Below are positions 36,699 through 47,888 of a stretch of DNA of 64,000 bases, piece by piece (position 1 is the stretch's first letter; each line of letters begins with the position of its first letter). The DNA is from Lamellibrachia satsuma (taxonomy: Eukaryota; Annelida; Polychaeta; Sabellida; Siboglinidae): NCBI GenBank assembly GCA_033239005.1, contig BSQZ01000004.1:17416507-17480506 (forward strand), written 5' to 3'. A program made the translations under genes and the position numbers. The notes under the pieces are model-generated. The model made no database searches, was not told where the DNA came from, and saw nothing but the letters and a program-made list of their open reading frames with translations.

Positions 36699-37408
36699 CA
36701 CACGCACGCACGCACGCACGCACGCACGCACACTGTGTATTTAATTTTGTACTATATAACATGATTTGGAGTTAAAAACGATCCGATTTTGGGCCTTTAA
36801 CACAAAGTTTAATTTGAGATTTTGTGTTTGTCATTCGTATCTGTGAATATTGGCAGCAACGACCGTGACACGATACGCTGGCAATCAGGACACTAACCTA
36901 TCAGCCTACGATACTGCCGCGTGCACATGACTCATGCGATGATGCATCTGTTCGTCTAATTTAGTATAGCAAAAGAGAAACGGCATAGAGCGCCTTAAAA
37001 AATTATGCTATTTAAAGACATCTTTCAACATTCGTAACACATTTTCAAAAGCGACGATCATGAACACATATGTAACCTTCCAAACGCACTTTGCGACTGA
37101 CCAAGAACGATAACTGATCTCAATTTTAAAATCACTTTCAAGACAACTAAAATTCACGACAAAACATGTACAAATCGCAAGCGGAATATATCCACCGCTT
37201 AAAGCACCAAGTGGTCCAGTCAACCAATTAATTTGTCGGTCCGTCGCAAGTCCGACTTTTCACCGCGACTTAATCCAGTTACCGTATTCCATCTGATAAA
37301 CGCCCGATGTTGCACAACGACCTAACCCAACTACCGTATTGCATCCGATAAACGCCCTCTGACTTTCCCGCTCTGTATTTCACTAAAATGCGTCCGACAC
37401 GGCGCAAA
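35405..37408. other. Intergenic DNA and probable 3' flank of the KLF15-like gene
   Basis: A C-rich low-complexity tract lies at 35541-35612. A 25-bp direct duplication (CCCTCACCCAAGTCCAT) is at 36072-36113. A (TA)n run of ~75 bp and (CACG)n are at 36616-36731. An imperfect duplication containing GATAAACGCCC is near 37275-37362. The part nearest 37408 is expected to hold the 3' UTR of the - strand gene. Confidence 0.5.
36616..36731. repeat. (AT)n plus (CACG)n microsatellite
   Basis: About 75 bp of AT followed by about 35 bp of CACG units, the same arrangement as at 30.9-31.25 kb. Confidence 0.96.
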
Positions 37409-38584
37409 TCACCCGAGGCGTTTTCTATGAATCTTGAGGTGTTTCGATAAGTGATCGGAGCGGGCGAACCGTTTGTCGCATATCTTACACTGGTATGGTT
37501 TGACGCCCGAGTGTGAGCGTCTGTGACGGGCCAACTCGTCCGAGCGGGAGAACCGCCAGCCACACCCCGGCCACGTGCACGCGAAAGGTTTCTCGCCCGT
37601 GTGGCGGCGCAGGTGAGCTTTCAGGTGCGAGCTCTTGCTGTACATCTTGTTACATCCGGGATACGTGCAGTAATGAACTTTCTCCTCCGCCTTGTCCGAC
37701 TGTCGATCCGTCCGTAAACACGCTACCGAATACGGCGCGGCGGCGAGATAAATACCCATATTATCACCCGACGTATCCCTATTATCGCCCGACGGCTTTA
37801 AGGCGTGTCTGCCGCCAGACGCAGCGGCTGCGTTGACGACGCCGGTCGTTTGTTTGTCAAGTGTCATTATGTTGGTCTCGCGTCGGTGGACGCTGTCACT
37901 GATATGTAACCGGCGGTGTAACTCCACTGTAGTGTTAGTCGACGCAACGATGGAGTTCGCGCAATGTGGCGCCGCTGATTGAAAGCCCTGGTGAGTTTGT
38001 TCTTGTGCCTGATGTTTCTGCTGCTGTCCATACTCCCGCTTCTGTTGCTGCTGTTGCTGCTGTAGTTGCTGCTGCTGGTGCTGCCGTTGCTGTTGTCGCT
38101 GCGTAGGCGTCGGCGAAACTGACAACGACGATTTAAGACAGTTGTGCGATGACGTCACTGCGCCCGAGCCGTACGCACACTGCTGCTGTTCCATCAGGTG
38201 GTTGAGCCCCACCCCGAGCACGACGAAGTCGCAGTCCGCGCCGCCTCCACCGGCGTCGTACTCGGAGTCGACGAACACATCCGCCGTCTCATCCCCGTCG
38301 CTCGAGTCGAAGGCCCCGATGGCAGCGGCGTCAAACGCGGCGGCCCCGTCGGCGTGGCCACCGGTCGGCGGGTCGTATTTGGCGGCGGTCGCGTCGTCGT
38401 TGAAGTCGACGAGAACCTGCGAGAACAGGTACTCCGAGTAGAAATTGCCGCCGTCGCCGCTCCAGCAACTGTTGGGACTCCCGCTGCCGCAGCTTCCTTC
38501 GCTCTCCTCCCCCGACGAGTTAAGACGCTGCAGTGTCCACTGAGCCTTCTCGAGCCCCGATATCAGCGGAAGGACATCCTCCAT
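37409..38584 (-). CDS. KLF15: Kruppel-like factor 15-type zinc-finger transcription factor
   Basis: The open frame encodes 391 residues from ATG 38584 (context GACATGG) to a TGA at 37409-37411. The C-terminus holds three C2H2 fingers (about 306-328, 336-358 and 366-386) joined by TGEKPF and SGVKPY linkers. [34 protein letters not shown] and [10 protein letters not shown] match the vertebrate KLF15 fingers almost exactly, closer than other KLFs I know. KLFs bind GC/CACCC boxes in the nucleus. The N-terminal two thirds are acidic/Ser/Gly-rich, then Q-rich (a polyQ/H tract near residues 170-195), and not obviously conserved. The frame stays open upstream to a good acceptor (TTGTTCCTCCGCAG, exon start about 38636), so a 5' exon lies elsewhere and could add N-terminal residues. 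Exon structure upstream is not resolved. Confidence 0.9.
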   Translation of the reverse strand: MEDVLPLISGLEKAQWTLQRLNSSGEESEGSCGSGSPNSCWSGDGGNFYSEYLFSQVLVDFNDDATAAKYDPPTGGHADGAAAFDAAAIGAFDSSDGDETADVFVDSEYDAGGGGADCDFVVLGVGLNHLMEQQQCAYGSGAVTSSHNCLKSSLSVSPTPTQRQQQRQHQQQQLQQQQQQQKREYGQQQKHQAQEQTHQGFQSAAPHCANSIVASTNTTVELHRRLHISDSVHRRETNIMTLDKQTTGVVNAAAASGGRHALKPSGDNRDTSGDNMGIYLAAAPYSVACLRTDRQSDKAEEKVHYCTYPGCNKMYSKSSHLKAHLRRHTGEKPFACTWPGCGWRFSRSDELARHRRSHSGVKPYQCKICDKRFARSDHLSKHLKIHRKRLG

Positions 38585-38636
38585 GTCGCGGTGATGCGAC
38601 TCGCGATGTCTTCCTACGCCGGGCGGCTCACTCCTG

Positions 38637-38660
38637 CTGCGGAGGAACAAGAGGCAGCGT
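38637..38660 (-). other. Probable splice acceptor of the KLF15-like coding exon
   Basis: Read on the - strand, a pyrimidine-rich CCTCTTGTTCCTCCGCAG precedes the coding exon. This suggests a separate 5' exon, as in many KLF genes. Confidence 0.6.
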
Positions 38661-38754
38661 TAGTCAATGGCATCATTTGGTGAAAGTGAAACTTAACATT
38701 TATGAGCATCAACATGTTGAATTCGCAGCTAGTTTGGCGGGGGATGTTACAAAC

Positions 38755-38785
38755 ATGTTACAAACATGTTACAAACATGTAGATA
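38755..38785. repeat. 12-bp tandem repeat, 3 copies
   Basis: GTTACAAACATG repeats three times. Confidence 0.85.
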
Positions 38786-38866
38786 TACATTATTTATATC
38801 TGGTAGTCCCCTGGTCTCAATCCTTCGTTTCGTACATGCACAATAATACGGATGATTATTGAATAT

Positions 38867-39043
38867 ATTGGCGCATTTGGGGTGGGGGTGGGGGTGGGGG
38901 TGGGGGGGATGGGGGTGGGGGAGAGTGGGCATGTCCCCATGGCTCACGTTTTTCATATGTAACCTGCGCTACTACAATGCAACAAGGGTGACTAAGCTTG
39001 GCGGCCTTGACTCCCTCTTTGTGAGACCCCACAAACGCCACTG
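38867..39043 (+). mobile_element. hAT-like MITE family B, copy 1, with G-rich expansion
   Basis: The left end (TTGGCGCATTTGGGG) and right end (ACAAACGCCACTG) form short inverted repeats. The interior shares GGGTGACTAAGCTTG with copies at 42556-42682 and 61418-61571. The left part has expanded into GGGGGT repeats (38880-38930). Confidence 0.65.
38879..38930 (+). repeat. (GGGGGT)n G-rich tract
   Basis: Consecutive runs of 4-7 G separated by single T or AT, a strong G-quadruplex-type pattern, about 300 bp upstream of the KLF15-like start codon on the opposite strand. Confidence 0.9.
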
Positions 39044-39399
39044 ATATCGTGTACTATCTCACCTACTATGTAGGGAAGGGTTATGTAGGGTTATTTCATG
39101 TGGCACTGTTACGCGGTGGCTTGAACGTTGGACTTTTAATCGAAAGGATGATGTTCGAATGTTCTTGTTGCCGATTTAAATACTGGGCAGTTTCGTTCAG
39201 TCGACGTTGCCCCGATTCATCCAGTTGTACAGTTGAGCACCTGGTAGTAGGGGAATTATTTGAACGCTTTTGCGCAGTAATTGTATCGGGATTGAATGAT
39301 TCCCATTGTTTACAGTAGTTGAGATAGTGTTGGAATGAACAGATATACCAGGTGTTGCAGTATGCAAAGTGCAGAACGGTTCCAAAGACTGGATACACC

Positions 39400-39580
39400 A
39401 CCATACATACCCTTTAACCACCACCATACATACCCTTTAACCACCACCATACATACCCTTTAACCACCACCATACATACCCTTTAACCACCACCATACAT
39501 ACCCTTTAACCACCACCATACATACCCTTTAACCACCACCATACATACCCTTTAACCACCACCATACATACCCTTTAACA
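39400..39580. repeat. 23-bp tandem repeat, 8 copies
   Basis: ACCACCATACATACCCTTTA units repeat eight times with almost no variation, suggesting recent expansion. Confidence 0.95.
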
Positions 39581-40027
39581 TTAAATGCTTCTAAATTCAA
39601 TACATTGTGTCATTCATTCGACTACCTAAATCATGCGGAAAACGTGCCTGTTTAATTAGGTGATGAGTCTACGAATTCACACAAGTCATCTACAGTGCAT
39701 GGTCGGACGCGGACGGAAAACCCACTCAGTTCACGCCTGAGTGCCCGAGTATCGCCGGGTTCATTGGCGCCAGTTCTCGTGGTTTAGCAATAAGTCTTAC
39801 AGGTTTTCTGAACTGTGACGGTCTTACGGGCATAGAAGACATTCATTATGGTTTTGTGCGCTTTGAACAAAGCTTTCTTATATTACGGATCGCGGACCAC
39901 GTTTGTGGAATGCCGATAACAAATCATCGGTTCAGACACTTCTAAAGAGCGACTGTCGCGAATATGTTCAGCTGTGCGCTGTCGACCGCGCCAAAGTCTC
40001 GCGAGATCTAATTAATATATCCCAGTT

Positions 40028-40135
40028 TGCACGACGAGCTCCTTTTGAACATGCGCAGCAAACTCGCGGACGTAGATAATCACACGGGTTCGTTTGCGAC
40101 CTTACGGATTTTTCTTACCAGTCTTACAGGTGTGT
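40028..40135. repeat. Dispersed repeat, copy 1 (partner at 61708-61812)
   Basis: GAGCTCCTTTTGAACATGCG, GATAAT.....CACGGGTTCG and a CAGTCTTA end are shared in the same order and orientation with 61708-61812. Identity class unknown. Confidence 0.7.
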
Positions 40136-40157
40136 ATCACTCAGAGTTGATGTTGAT

Positions 40158-40242
40158 GTGTATACTGAATGAATCAGCCGTAGCACTGAATGAATCAGCC
40201 GTGACATTGAATGAACCAGCCGTGGCCCTGAATGAATCATTG
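40158..40242. repeat. 21-bp tandem repeat, 4 copies
   Basis: CTGAATGAATCAGCCGTAGC and variants repeat four times. Confidence 0.9.
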
Positions 40243-40311
40243 TAACGTGGAATTCGACCATATGTCATCGTCACATTGGCCAACCGTTCACAGCGGCGCA
40301 TGGCACCCGTA

Positions 40312-40384
40312 CGTTTTGGGTGACAGTGTTTGGGTGACAGTGACAGTGTACGTTTTGGGTGACAGTGTTTGGGTGACAGTGCAT
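40312..40384. repeat. Nested GGGTGACAGTG repeats
   Basis: GTTTTGGGTGACAGTGTTTG is duplicated, with GACAGT words in between. Confidence 0.85.
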
Positions 40385-40524
40385 CTTTCCACAACGGTCG
40401 TCTCGTCGAGTGTAACTTCGGCCGCGACGCCAGTCACACGAATATGACATGTGCGTCCGAGAATTGTTTAGACTTTTCGCCCCGTACACATCTATGTTAG
40501 TAATGTAGACATTTTTTTGCAGAA

Positions 40525-42550
40525 CAGGGGCGTCCGCAGGATTTTTTTTTGGGTGGGGGGGACATTTTTTTGGTGAAAATCTAATTTCGAAAAAAAATCT
40601 TTACATTCACCAAGTTGTCCACTTCCAGCAAATATTCTAGATAATATACCTATGACTAAAACAACTAGTAAACAATTTAGTCGCTATAAAATACCTAAAT
40701 TTAACAAAGATGCAGATCCAGGGGCGAGTATCCCCAGCCCCACTCCGGACACACGTGGATCAGAAGAGACGCCATCATACGTCACGCAAACTGATAAAAG
40801 TTTGAAGAAACAATGTTTCTAGAGCCGAGCCGACCGATCTTTACTCGCAAGATGCCATATGCGTCGAGGATTCAGTCCCACGAATACGCCTGTTGACGGT
40901 CGACTGACACCGGCACTTTTTATGGCGCACATCCATCAACGTAGAAACTGAATGATGACATAAATAATTTTCAGACGGATCGCAAACGAAGTTAACGAAC
41001 ACGTGTGCATTCTATCGCATCCACTACATTTGCAGATATCTTAAAATGCTATAGTTGTAGCTGTGTTGGTTTATTGCCCTGACAACAAATCGACCAGCAA
41101 ACCGAACCACAGATGAGGAAGGCTACCCCTTGTGACCTCGGGGTAATTGGTTGTGAAACGACGCAACCAGGGTACCATTAAACGCCCGCGGCGTCTGTGC
41201 AAACGCAATGGTATTCACCCGTCCGTAAACCATCGGGAACGTTATGAATTTTGTTGTCGCGTCAACACGCATTAATATTGTGTCATGATTTTAATCATCT
41301 ACATCCGGGCACTGCTGCTTGGCCATGACCCAATGGCAGCTGGTGTAACAATTCATTTTCGGTAAACGTCGAATCGCAAATGCACCAACTACATATTGTT
41401 TATTAATTATATGTTTAATATCTTTGAACACGCATATGAGACTTCAACATGAGTGCAGTGGCGAAAATAGTTTATTTAATAAAACAAACTAAACTCTTAT
41501 TGCAATGCGCTTCTTTGAAGTGGCTGTTGGGTCGAGTGATTAATCATACAAATATTGCCTGGGGTATAAAACATGGGTCAATGTAAACAGAATCCGGTTG
41601 CAATATCAGGATGCCTTCTTTCACTACCGACGCAGAAATGACGTGATCAAAAACCGCAACCGGACAGGCCTAGATTATTCAGTCAGCCTCGAGACATGTA
41701 TTTATTTCCGGAACACTGACTGCGTGTTTTGACACCTCACGGCGATAGCGCGCAGGGTATTCGCCAGTCGCCAATGTCGTTCATCTCCACTGCGCAATAT
41801 ACGGCGTCGTAACTTGGATGCGTCGTCAACATGAGGTCAAACAATGCCCCTGTAGTTGGCAATTGTGATACGTCACGGGAACGGGCTTTCTGACAAGCCG
41901 GATTTGCTTAAAAATGTCACAAGCAATTTTTCGTTTATTGACGGGCCAGGCGTCTTCGCGCCAGGCGTCTTCGCGTGTTTGCCTCTCACTGATACGTTAC
42001 CCTATATTTGGTGAACAACAACAGCTAATTTTATATTCGTGAGAATAACACTTTCAAAAGTTGGAGCTTTTTTAAGTCACAAAAGAGATCAAGTGGTTGC
42101 TCGCTAACGACTTCCATTGTTGAAACGAACGGGGACTAGTCACGTACGTGGCGTTAAAACCCCGTAAAGGTATCACATGTTGGCGGTTAATCATCGTTAT
42201 GTTGAGTTTACCCGTTAAACCGTCATACTCCAGTCGCACCATCGGCGTGTGTAGTGAATGTCTGACTTGCAGTGTCGACGCCGCCAGCGAAATGTTTACG
42301 AGTGAAGGGGACGCAGTGAGTGACGCGTAACCTTAACGTATGCATCGATTTTTTACGCCGTTGAAGCTGCTTTCACGTCAAGACAGGTGACGCTGACATC
42401 TTCACGGGAACTGGCCGTCCTGTGTTCGCTTAGTCAGAGAAGCGGACAGCGGACTGTCAATCAAGACGAGCAGGGTGCGAGTCGAGGTCACGTGCTGCTT
42501 TTTTCCGAAGCTTAGGCAAGTTCGTTCACCGCACATTGCTTGAGTTTTTC
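40525..42550. other. Intergenic DNA
   Basis: GGGGCGTCCGCAGG at about 40527-40540 looks like the edge of a DNA transposon, but no matching opposite edge was found. A 16-bp direct duplication (CCAGGCGTCTTCGCG) is at 41947-41977. No gene was recognised. Confidence 0.4.
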
Positions 42551-42555
42551 GGTCC

Positions 42556-42682
42556 CAGAGACGTATTTAGGGAGGAGGTCAGTTGGCCATGCCCCATTTT
42601 TTCGTTGCGCCGCTTCACGGCAGCATGGTAAAGTAATGGGTGACTAAGCTTGTCACCCCACGAGATCCTAGATACGCCACTG
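42556..42682 (+). mobile_element. hAT-like MITE family B, copy 2
   Basis: A 127-bp element with ends CAGAGACGTATTTAGG and CCTAGATACGCCACTG (inverted, hAT-like). The interior AGCATGGTAAAGTAATGGG and TGACTAAGCTTG matches the reverse complement of 61418-61571. The right end plus flank (ATACGCCACTGGTTCGCTTC) is tandemly duplicated at 42683-42732. Confidence 0.75.
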
Positions 42683-42920
42683 GTTCGCTTCTTCTTACAT
42701 CTAGATACGCCACTGGTTCGCTTCTTCTTACATGGCGTCTATGCCAGGGAGGTTAGACTCACGGAGTGGGGTCTCTATTTCTACCTACTGGTTCTTGCTC
42801 CTACCCCCCCCATGACGTCAGAGAGCGGCAGTCGGAGCTGCCTGTCGGGCATATGGGGGGGGGGTCGCCGAGCAGGCAGTGTGTACGACAGCTATGCCTT
42901 AGCTGACTCCTACAGGGGTA

Positions 42921-43353
42921 AGACCACTGTTGACCTTCCTGTTTATTGTTTCACACGAATGTAGGGCGTATTAAATTGTGATATGTCAATTTAAACAATT
43001 CATATGATGTGACATAAGTGCAGTTGAGCAGGCATATTCACAGGTTTGTTTGTAGAAGCTATTGGCTGTGAAATGGTGCATTTTTTTAGAGTTTAACAGG
43101 CGGAGAGATTTATGGGAATTATTCTGCTATGGGCCACGTGGGCGCATGAATACATGGCAATTTTTGTCAAAATTGATGGGCATCGCACGTCAGGGCATTT
43201 TAAAAGAGCTGGAGGTATGTGATTTTTATAAAATTTCGTCAACGAGATGATGGCAGTTGCTGTGAAAACCTTTAAGAATGTTTTATAGTCACGTTTTCTT
43301 ATAATCAGACAAAACGTTAACATGGCCACCAATGCAATTCTCAACAGTGGTCT
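42921..43353 (-). mobile_element. MITE family A, copy 3, with flanking 16-bp direct repeats
   Basis: The reverse complement of copy 1 over its full length. Ends are AGACCACTGTTGA and TCAACAGTGGTCT, a perfect 13-bp inverted repeat. TGACTCCTACAGGGGT stands immediately outside both ends (42904-42919 and 43353-43368), like a long target-site duplication. No ORF. Confidence 0.85.
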
Positions 43354-43369
43354 GACTCCTACAGGGGTC

Positions 43370-44660
43370 TACAGCAGCAGGCGGGCGGCACAGACGCGTC
43401 TTTGCTCGCCATGGTCCTCAATGGGTGTCGCATTTAGGAAAAATACATGTTTCGTACAAAGAAGGCGCCAGACTAACGGTGGTTGTTGGCCCAACGGGGA
43501 GCCACGGGAGGAGGGGGGGGGGTTGCACAACCCCTGGACCCCATTCTCTACGGGACTTTTTGCGGAAGAGTGAGGGCGTTAACCCCGTTGACGCAGATGG
43601 GAAGGGTTCCGACCTCAGACCAGTTTGTTCAGTGATACTGTACCCGGACGACTGTTAGGGTGGCAGAAACACGTCCATTCTCCTCGTTGATACGTTTGAC
43701 GACGGACATTTCTGGTCAGTTTGTATTATATATCTTGCTTCGTATTTAAATCGTATTAATTATTAATTAATTTTAGGTCTATGCGTGTTTGGGGCCCGGA
43801 TACTTTCACGGACAAATCCAATCTACACGTTTGTTGACAATTGATCACATTTCAATACATGCAACATGCGTTACGTAAGAAATGACGCCAGCTTGCCTCG
43901 TTAAACAGGGTGTATAGTGCATCTACTGGAATTTAGTTACTGTCACGTGTGAAGATAGTACGGTTGGGTTAAAATGAAAAAGCACTGTCACAGCATTTTA
44001 GTGTGGTCACTAGGATGGGTTGTGATATCTTCAGAACTATAGTGACGCATACCCTCACAGGGAGACGCCCTGTGCGGATTCTACAGCCCCACGCGGGACC
44101 ACGGGACCGAGTTCAAAGAAGAGGGAGTGAGTGGGAGGCGGAGTGGTGTGCTCGGGTACACATTCCCGTCGTGTTGCGTAGTTACTAATGGAAGCGTCGG
44201 TGGACATAATGGCGTGCCTAGTTATAGTCTATATTTGGGCGTTCGCCATTGTGCCTGTTTAAGGGTAAAATTTATGACTACAACGTTTCCCTGTAGGAGA
44301 AACATGAAGATGACGGGTCAGTTATTTATTTCGACGGTTGTGTATTAAGTTGGAGCCCCTGCGCATTAATACCACGTTTGGGTTATGTGCAGCGATATAT
44401 AGTTGAGCATCTGTTGTGATGATTTTTATTAAACATGAACTGATTTGAAGAAGGCAAGATAAACAACATTAATACAATCTTACACGTAATGGCGTGCACT
44501 GGAAATAATTCGGCCAAGCTAACTTATCGTTAGCGCCAATGGGAAATTATCATTAATTCGATTTTAGTTTGCAAGATCACATTGAAATCTATAACAGAAA
44601 GTGGAAGAGATAAACCACCGGAAGTAACGATGGCCACAGGGGATGTGACGTGTTGGCCTA
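43370..44660. other. Intergenic DNA
   Basis: No supported gene. A G-run with purine-rich context is at 43506-43522. Confidence 0.4.
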
Positions 44661-44739
44661 CATGACGTGTCTGTGATGAATGTGCATATCTGCGTTGACA
44701 AATTTAATTGATGTATTTAATCTACTATATGTCATTAGG

Positions 44740-44871
44740 GCTTTTAGCGGCAACGAACAGTCGTTGACAGGTGGTGGTTCTACTACTTCTAACTCCGGGG
44801 TTATTGGGTCCAACACTTCAGCATTTCATTACAAATCACCCGGCCGAGTTAAAATCGAGAACCGCTCGTAG
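44740..44871 (+). CDS. Candidate orphan terminal exon (uncertain)
   Basis: After a GGGCTTTTAG acceptor-like site, an open frame reads GNEQSLTGGGSTTSNSGVI and ends FHYKSPGRVKIENRS before TAG. The Ser/Thr/Gly-rich composition and basic tail look more protein-like than the surrounding DNA, but no domain is recognised and no partner exon was found. It could be the last exon of a gene whose other exons lie outside the window, or chance. Confidence 0.25.
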   Translation, partial: AFSGNEQSLTGGGSTTSNSGVIGSNTSAFHYKSPGRVKIENRS

Positions 44872-44954
44872 GAGGATCGTCAAGAAAGAAAACAAACGTA
44901 TAATGGACAGCAGTGGCGAAACTAATTGTGGTTTTAACCCACGTGGACTCGTCG

Positions 44955-45091
44955 CGCGCGCGCGTGCGTGCGTGCGTGCGTGTGTGTGTGTGTGTGTGTA
45001 TGCGGGTATATCTGAGTACATAGCTACACAGTATGTAATAGTCGCATGCACGCATGGACGCAGGCACGCACGCATGGACGCAGGCACGCAG

Positions 45092-45126
<35 letters not shown>

Positions 45127-45135
45127 TGCACTCAC
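44955..45135. repeat. GCGT/CACG microsatellite pair
   Basis: A GCGTGCGTGC/GTGTGT run at 44955-45000 and a GCACGCACGCAC run at 45045-45130. Confidence 0.9.
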
Positions 45136-45239
45136 TCACTCATTCACATACATATTTATAGATGCTTACTGCTTCTTCGTCTAAGTGCCACGCGGGGGTT
45201 CGTACGCTGCTACAGGACCGAACGTCCGGCTCTCGAGTG

Positions 45240-46190
45240 GCAATAAATGCCGTTGTTCTAGTCCGTCGACAAGCGGCCACTTGACCATACGACGACCGGC
45301 TATGTCTCGAGTATTAAAGTTATGGACTCTATTTCTGCCGGACTCTATCGCCTTTACATAATGCGCTAAGCACAGTACTTGTTACTTGACACTATTTTCG
45401 TGCAACATTTCTGCACGACGCGAGAGCCGATGGCAGTCTATGAAGACATGGGTTCAGCAGTCATGTACACGTGGACCCACGTGTCTTGATTGAATGTAAA
45501 TACATGTATCAATGGCGTGACTGATCTCCCGATGGGGGAGTGAATGGGTTCATTGTGTTGGCTATGTATCGGAGGGCCGTAAACACACTTGTCGCTACGT
45601 GCGAACGCAGGTACGCCGTGTACCTTCGTACAGTCCAGACTTAATGCGGGCTACGGAATAATATTATAATAAATTATCTCGATTGTTTGCAACACACTAC
45701 ACATTTGAATGTATCTAGCAGGAACACAATAAGCCATGTATCTCGTTTGTTTGTAGCCCATGTTAGACTTTAATATACTTCTTACGGTGGCCATTAGATG
45801 AAACATTGGTCCTGTAGACGGACCACTGTTATTTCTACGGACCATTGCTATTTGGTACGTTAGTAGCCTTGACATAGCACAGTATCAAGTTATAATTAAG
45901 TATTAAGTCCAAGTGATATGCGGGTAGCTGACTTTACCTCAATTATTACGTCAGAACGTAGGTAGATTTATATTGTGTTAAAGTAAATAGGTTTATGCGA
46001 CGCATATAGTGGTTGCTTCATTATACGTTCGCCTTGACGTAACTTAGCACACGCACTAATGCTTCAAATTACGTTCTTTAAGACTGATATGTGGGTAACT
46101 CACAATACATCAGTTATTGCATAGGTAATATGTATAGGGCCTATTGGTAGCTTTTGGCAACATACAGGTACAATCGTCAGTATACGTGGA
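45240..46190. other. Intergenic DNA, nothing recognised
   Basis: AT-rich unique sequence without domain-bearing ORFs. Confidence 0.4.
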
Positions 46191-46199
46191 CCTATACCT

Positions 46200-47240
46200 G
46201 CTTACGCACTACGCGCCCTCGATCTAGAGAGGGCGCATTCGCCGACGGCGTACAATAGCCGGCCAATATGTCACCCCCACAATGCGACAGCGTACATTAT
46301 AAATGCAACATCGTACCACCCTACTCCGTCTCGCCCCGTCGCTCCCTACCCACGCGCGTTTCTGTCCAGTAACAACACCCGGCCGGAACACCCCTGAATA
46401 GAGCCCATCTACCAACAAACAAACCCCCATTAGATGACGGGGTGGTTACGGAACAGCGAGGGTTAAATACCTTCACGATTACGCTGACCCGGGTCCGTGT
46501 CAGTAGGTGCAGTGCTGGCGCTCGGTCGCTGGTCGTGCCCGTGGCGACTCGTGAAACGCGACCGACGGCTGTGGTAGCGAGCGCCCGAGTGACTGCGGAC
46601 CGCGACCACTGAGCGGGCAACCGTCCGTTGACGCCGCGACACTCGAAGTAAAGCACCGGCGACAGGGGGACTTGAAATGCGCGGAATGCGGTGACGGAGA
46701 CGGTAGCAAGGGCCGACCCCGGTCGACGTTCTATTTTGCCCCGGATTCTGCCCCGGCGTGATGATATCCGTGAACATGCGTTGAAACTTCCACCACCGTC
46801 GGCGCTCCGTCGTACTGGCGTGACGGAATGGCGCTCCAAGTTGTAAGCAAATCTACAACTTTTTGGCGGCTATGAAATCGACAACCTGTCGCGGTGCCGA
46901 AATCGACAACTCGTTGCTGCAGTGAAACCGACAAGTTGTTGCTGCAGTGAAATTGACAACTTGTTGCTGCAGTGAAATCGACAACTTGTCACGCAGTGAA
47001 ACGCAACAACAACGACGACGGTTGCGGCTGCAGCCGGCGAATGACAACACCGCGCGGGCTGGTTGAGAGCCGCTGACACAACGCGACGCGTCTATTACTA
47101 CGGGGCGCTCCCCCGAACAGAGAAAGTCGTATTTCACGCGAGCAGTGAAAGACACCGGCGTTGTCGCTGCGACAGGTCGCGTCGCGATGCTGAGAGTGAA
47201 GCTTGTGTCACCGTGCCGTCTCGTCGCCTTATAGCGCCGC
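46200..47240. promoter_or_regulatory. CpG-rich block, possible promoter/5' exon region
   Basis: This kilobase is visibly richer in GC and CpG than its neighbours, especially 46490-46740 and 47060-47220. A - strand open frame of 172 codons here is Arg/Ser/Thr-rich and has no known domain. CpG-rich blocks often mark promoters in animals, but no gene start could be identified next to it. Confidence 0.3.
46868..46998. repeat. 25-bp degenerate tandem repeat, about 5 copies
   Basis: GAAATCGACAACTTGTTGCT followed by GCAGT recurs about five times inside the CpG-rich block. Each unit holds the dyad ACAACTTGT. Confidence 0.85.
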
Positions 47241-47614
47241 TGCTAGCTTTACTTACGTAGTAATTAATCAAGGAGCCTGGTTGGCCGACCGCTTATCGCA
47301 GCCCAGCATTGTCACAAACATGTGACCAAGCCGGATTTCGACACCGGTGTTTATTTACGTGAGCGGATTCAGCCCGAGGCGCCGATGGCCCGGCCGATTG
47401 ATTTGACATATCACGACGATTTTGTCAACTCGGGCTATCGGTGGTGGTGATCAACACAAGTCACGGATGATCAGCCATGCGGAACTATTAAGGCTGAGCG
47501 CAAAATATGCGTTTGTAGGGTTAACGAACGTGGACCTATCAGCTGTTTCGGTGTATTGGGATGTTACTTTCGATGCCCGCTGTTTTATTATGTGCATCCC
47601 TTAAATCGACGTTG

Positions 47615-47619
47615 GACAG

Positions 47620-47654
<35 letters not shown>

Positions 47655-47785
47655 GTGACTGATTGGCTGGCTGGCTGGCTGGCTGGCTGGCATGCAAATT
47701 GACTGGTGATCGGGCGGACCGACTTTTACATTGACTGACTGACTGACTGACTGATTGACTATTGATTGACTGACTGACTGACTGT
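47615..47785. repeat. Tetranucleotide microsatellites (GATT, GGCT, GACT)
   Basis: (GATT)n at 47622-47652, (GGCT)n at 47664-47690, and (GACT)n at 47732-47782. Confidence 0.95.
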
Positions 47786-47839
47786 AATTACTGCGTGCGT
47801 GCGTAGTGCGTACGTGCGTGCGTGTGCACAGGCATGTTT

Positions 47840-47888
47840 GTGCACGACACCACTCGTGTTGTGCACGACACCACTCGTGTTGTGCACA
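47840..47888. repeat. 24-bp direct duplication
   Basis: GTGCACGACACCACTCGTGT occurs twice in tandem. Confidence 0.9.

Noticed and set aside
37513..38683. + strand ORFs opposite the KLF15-like gene
   Set aside because: They are shadows of the - strand coding exon, with no domain of their own.
46321..46839. 172-codon - strand ORF as a real gene
   Set aside because: Arg/Ser/Thr-rich composition fits GC-rich DNA; no motif, and a neighbouring frame is equally open.
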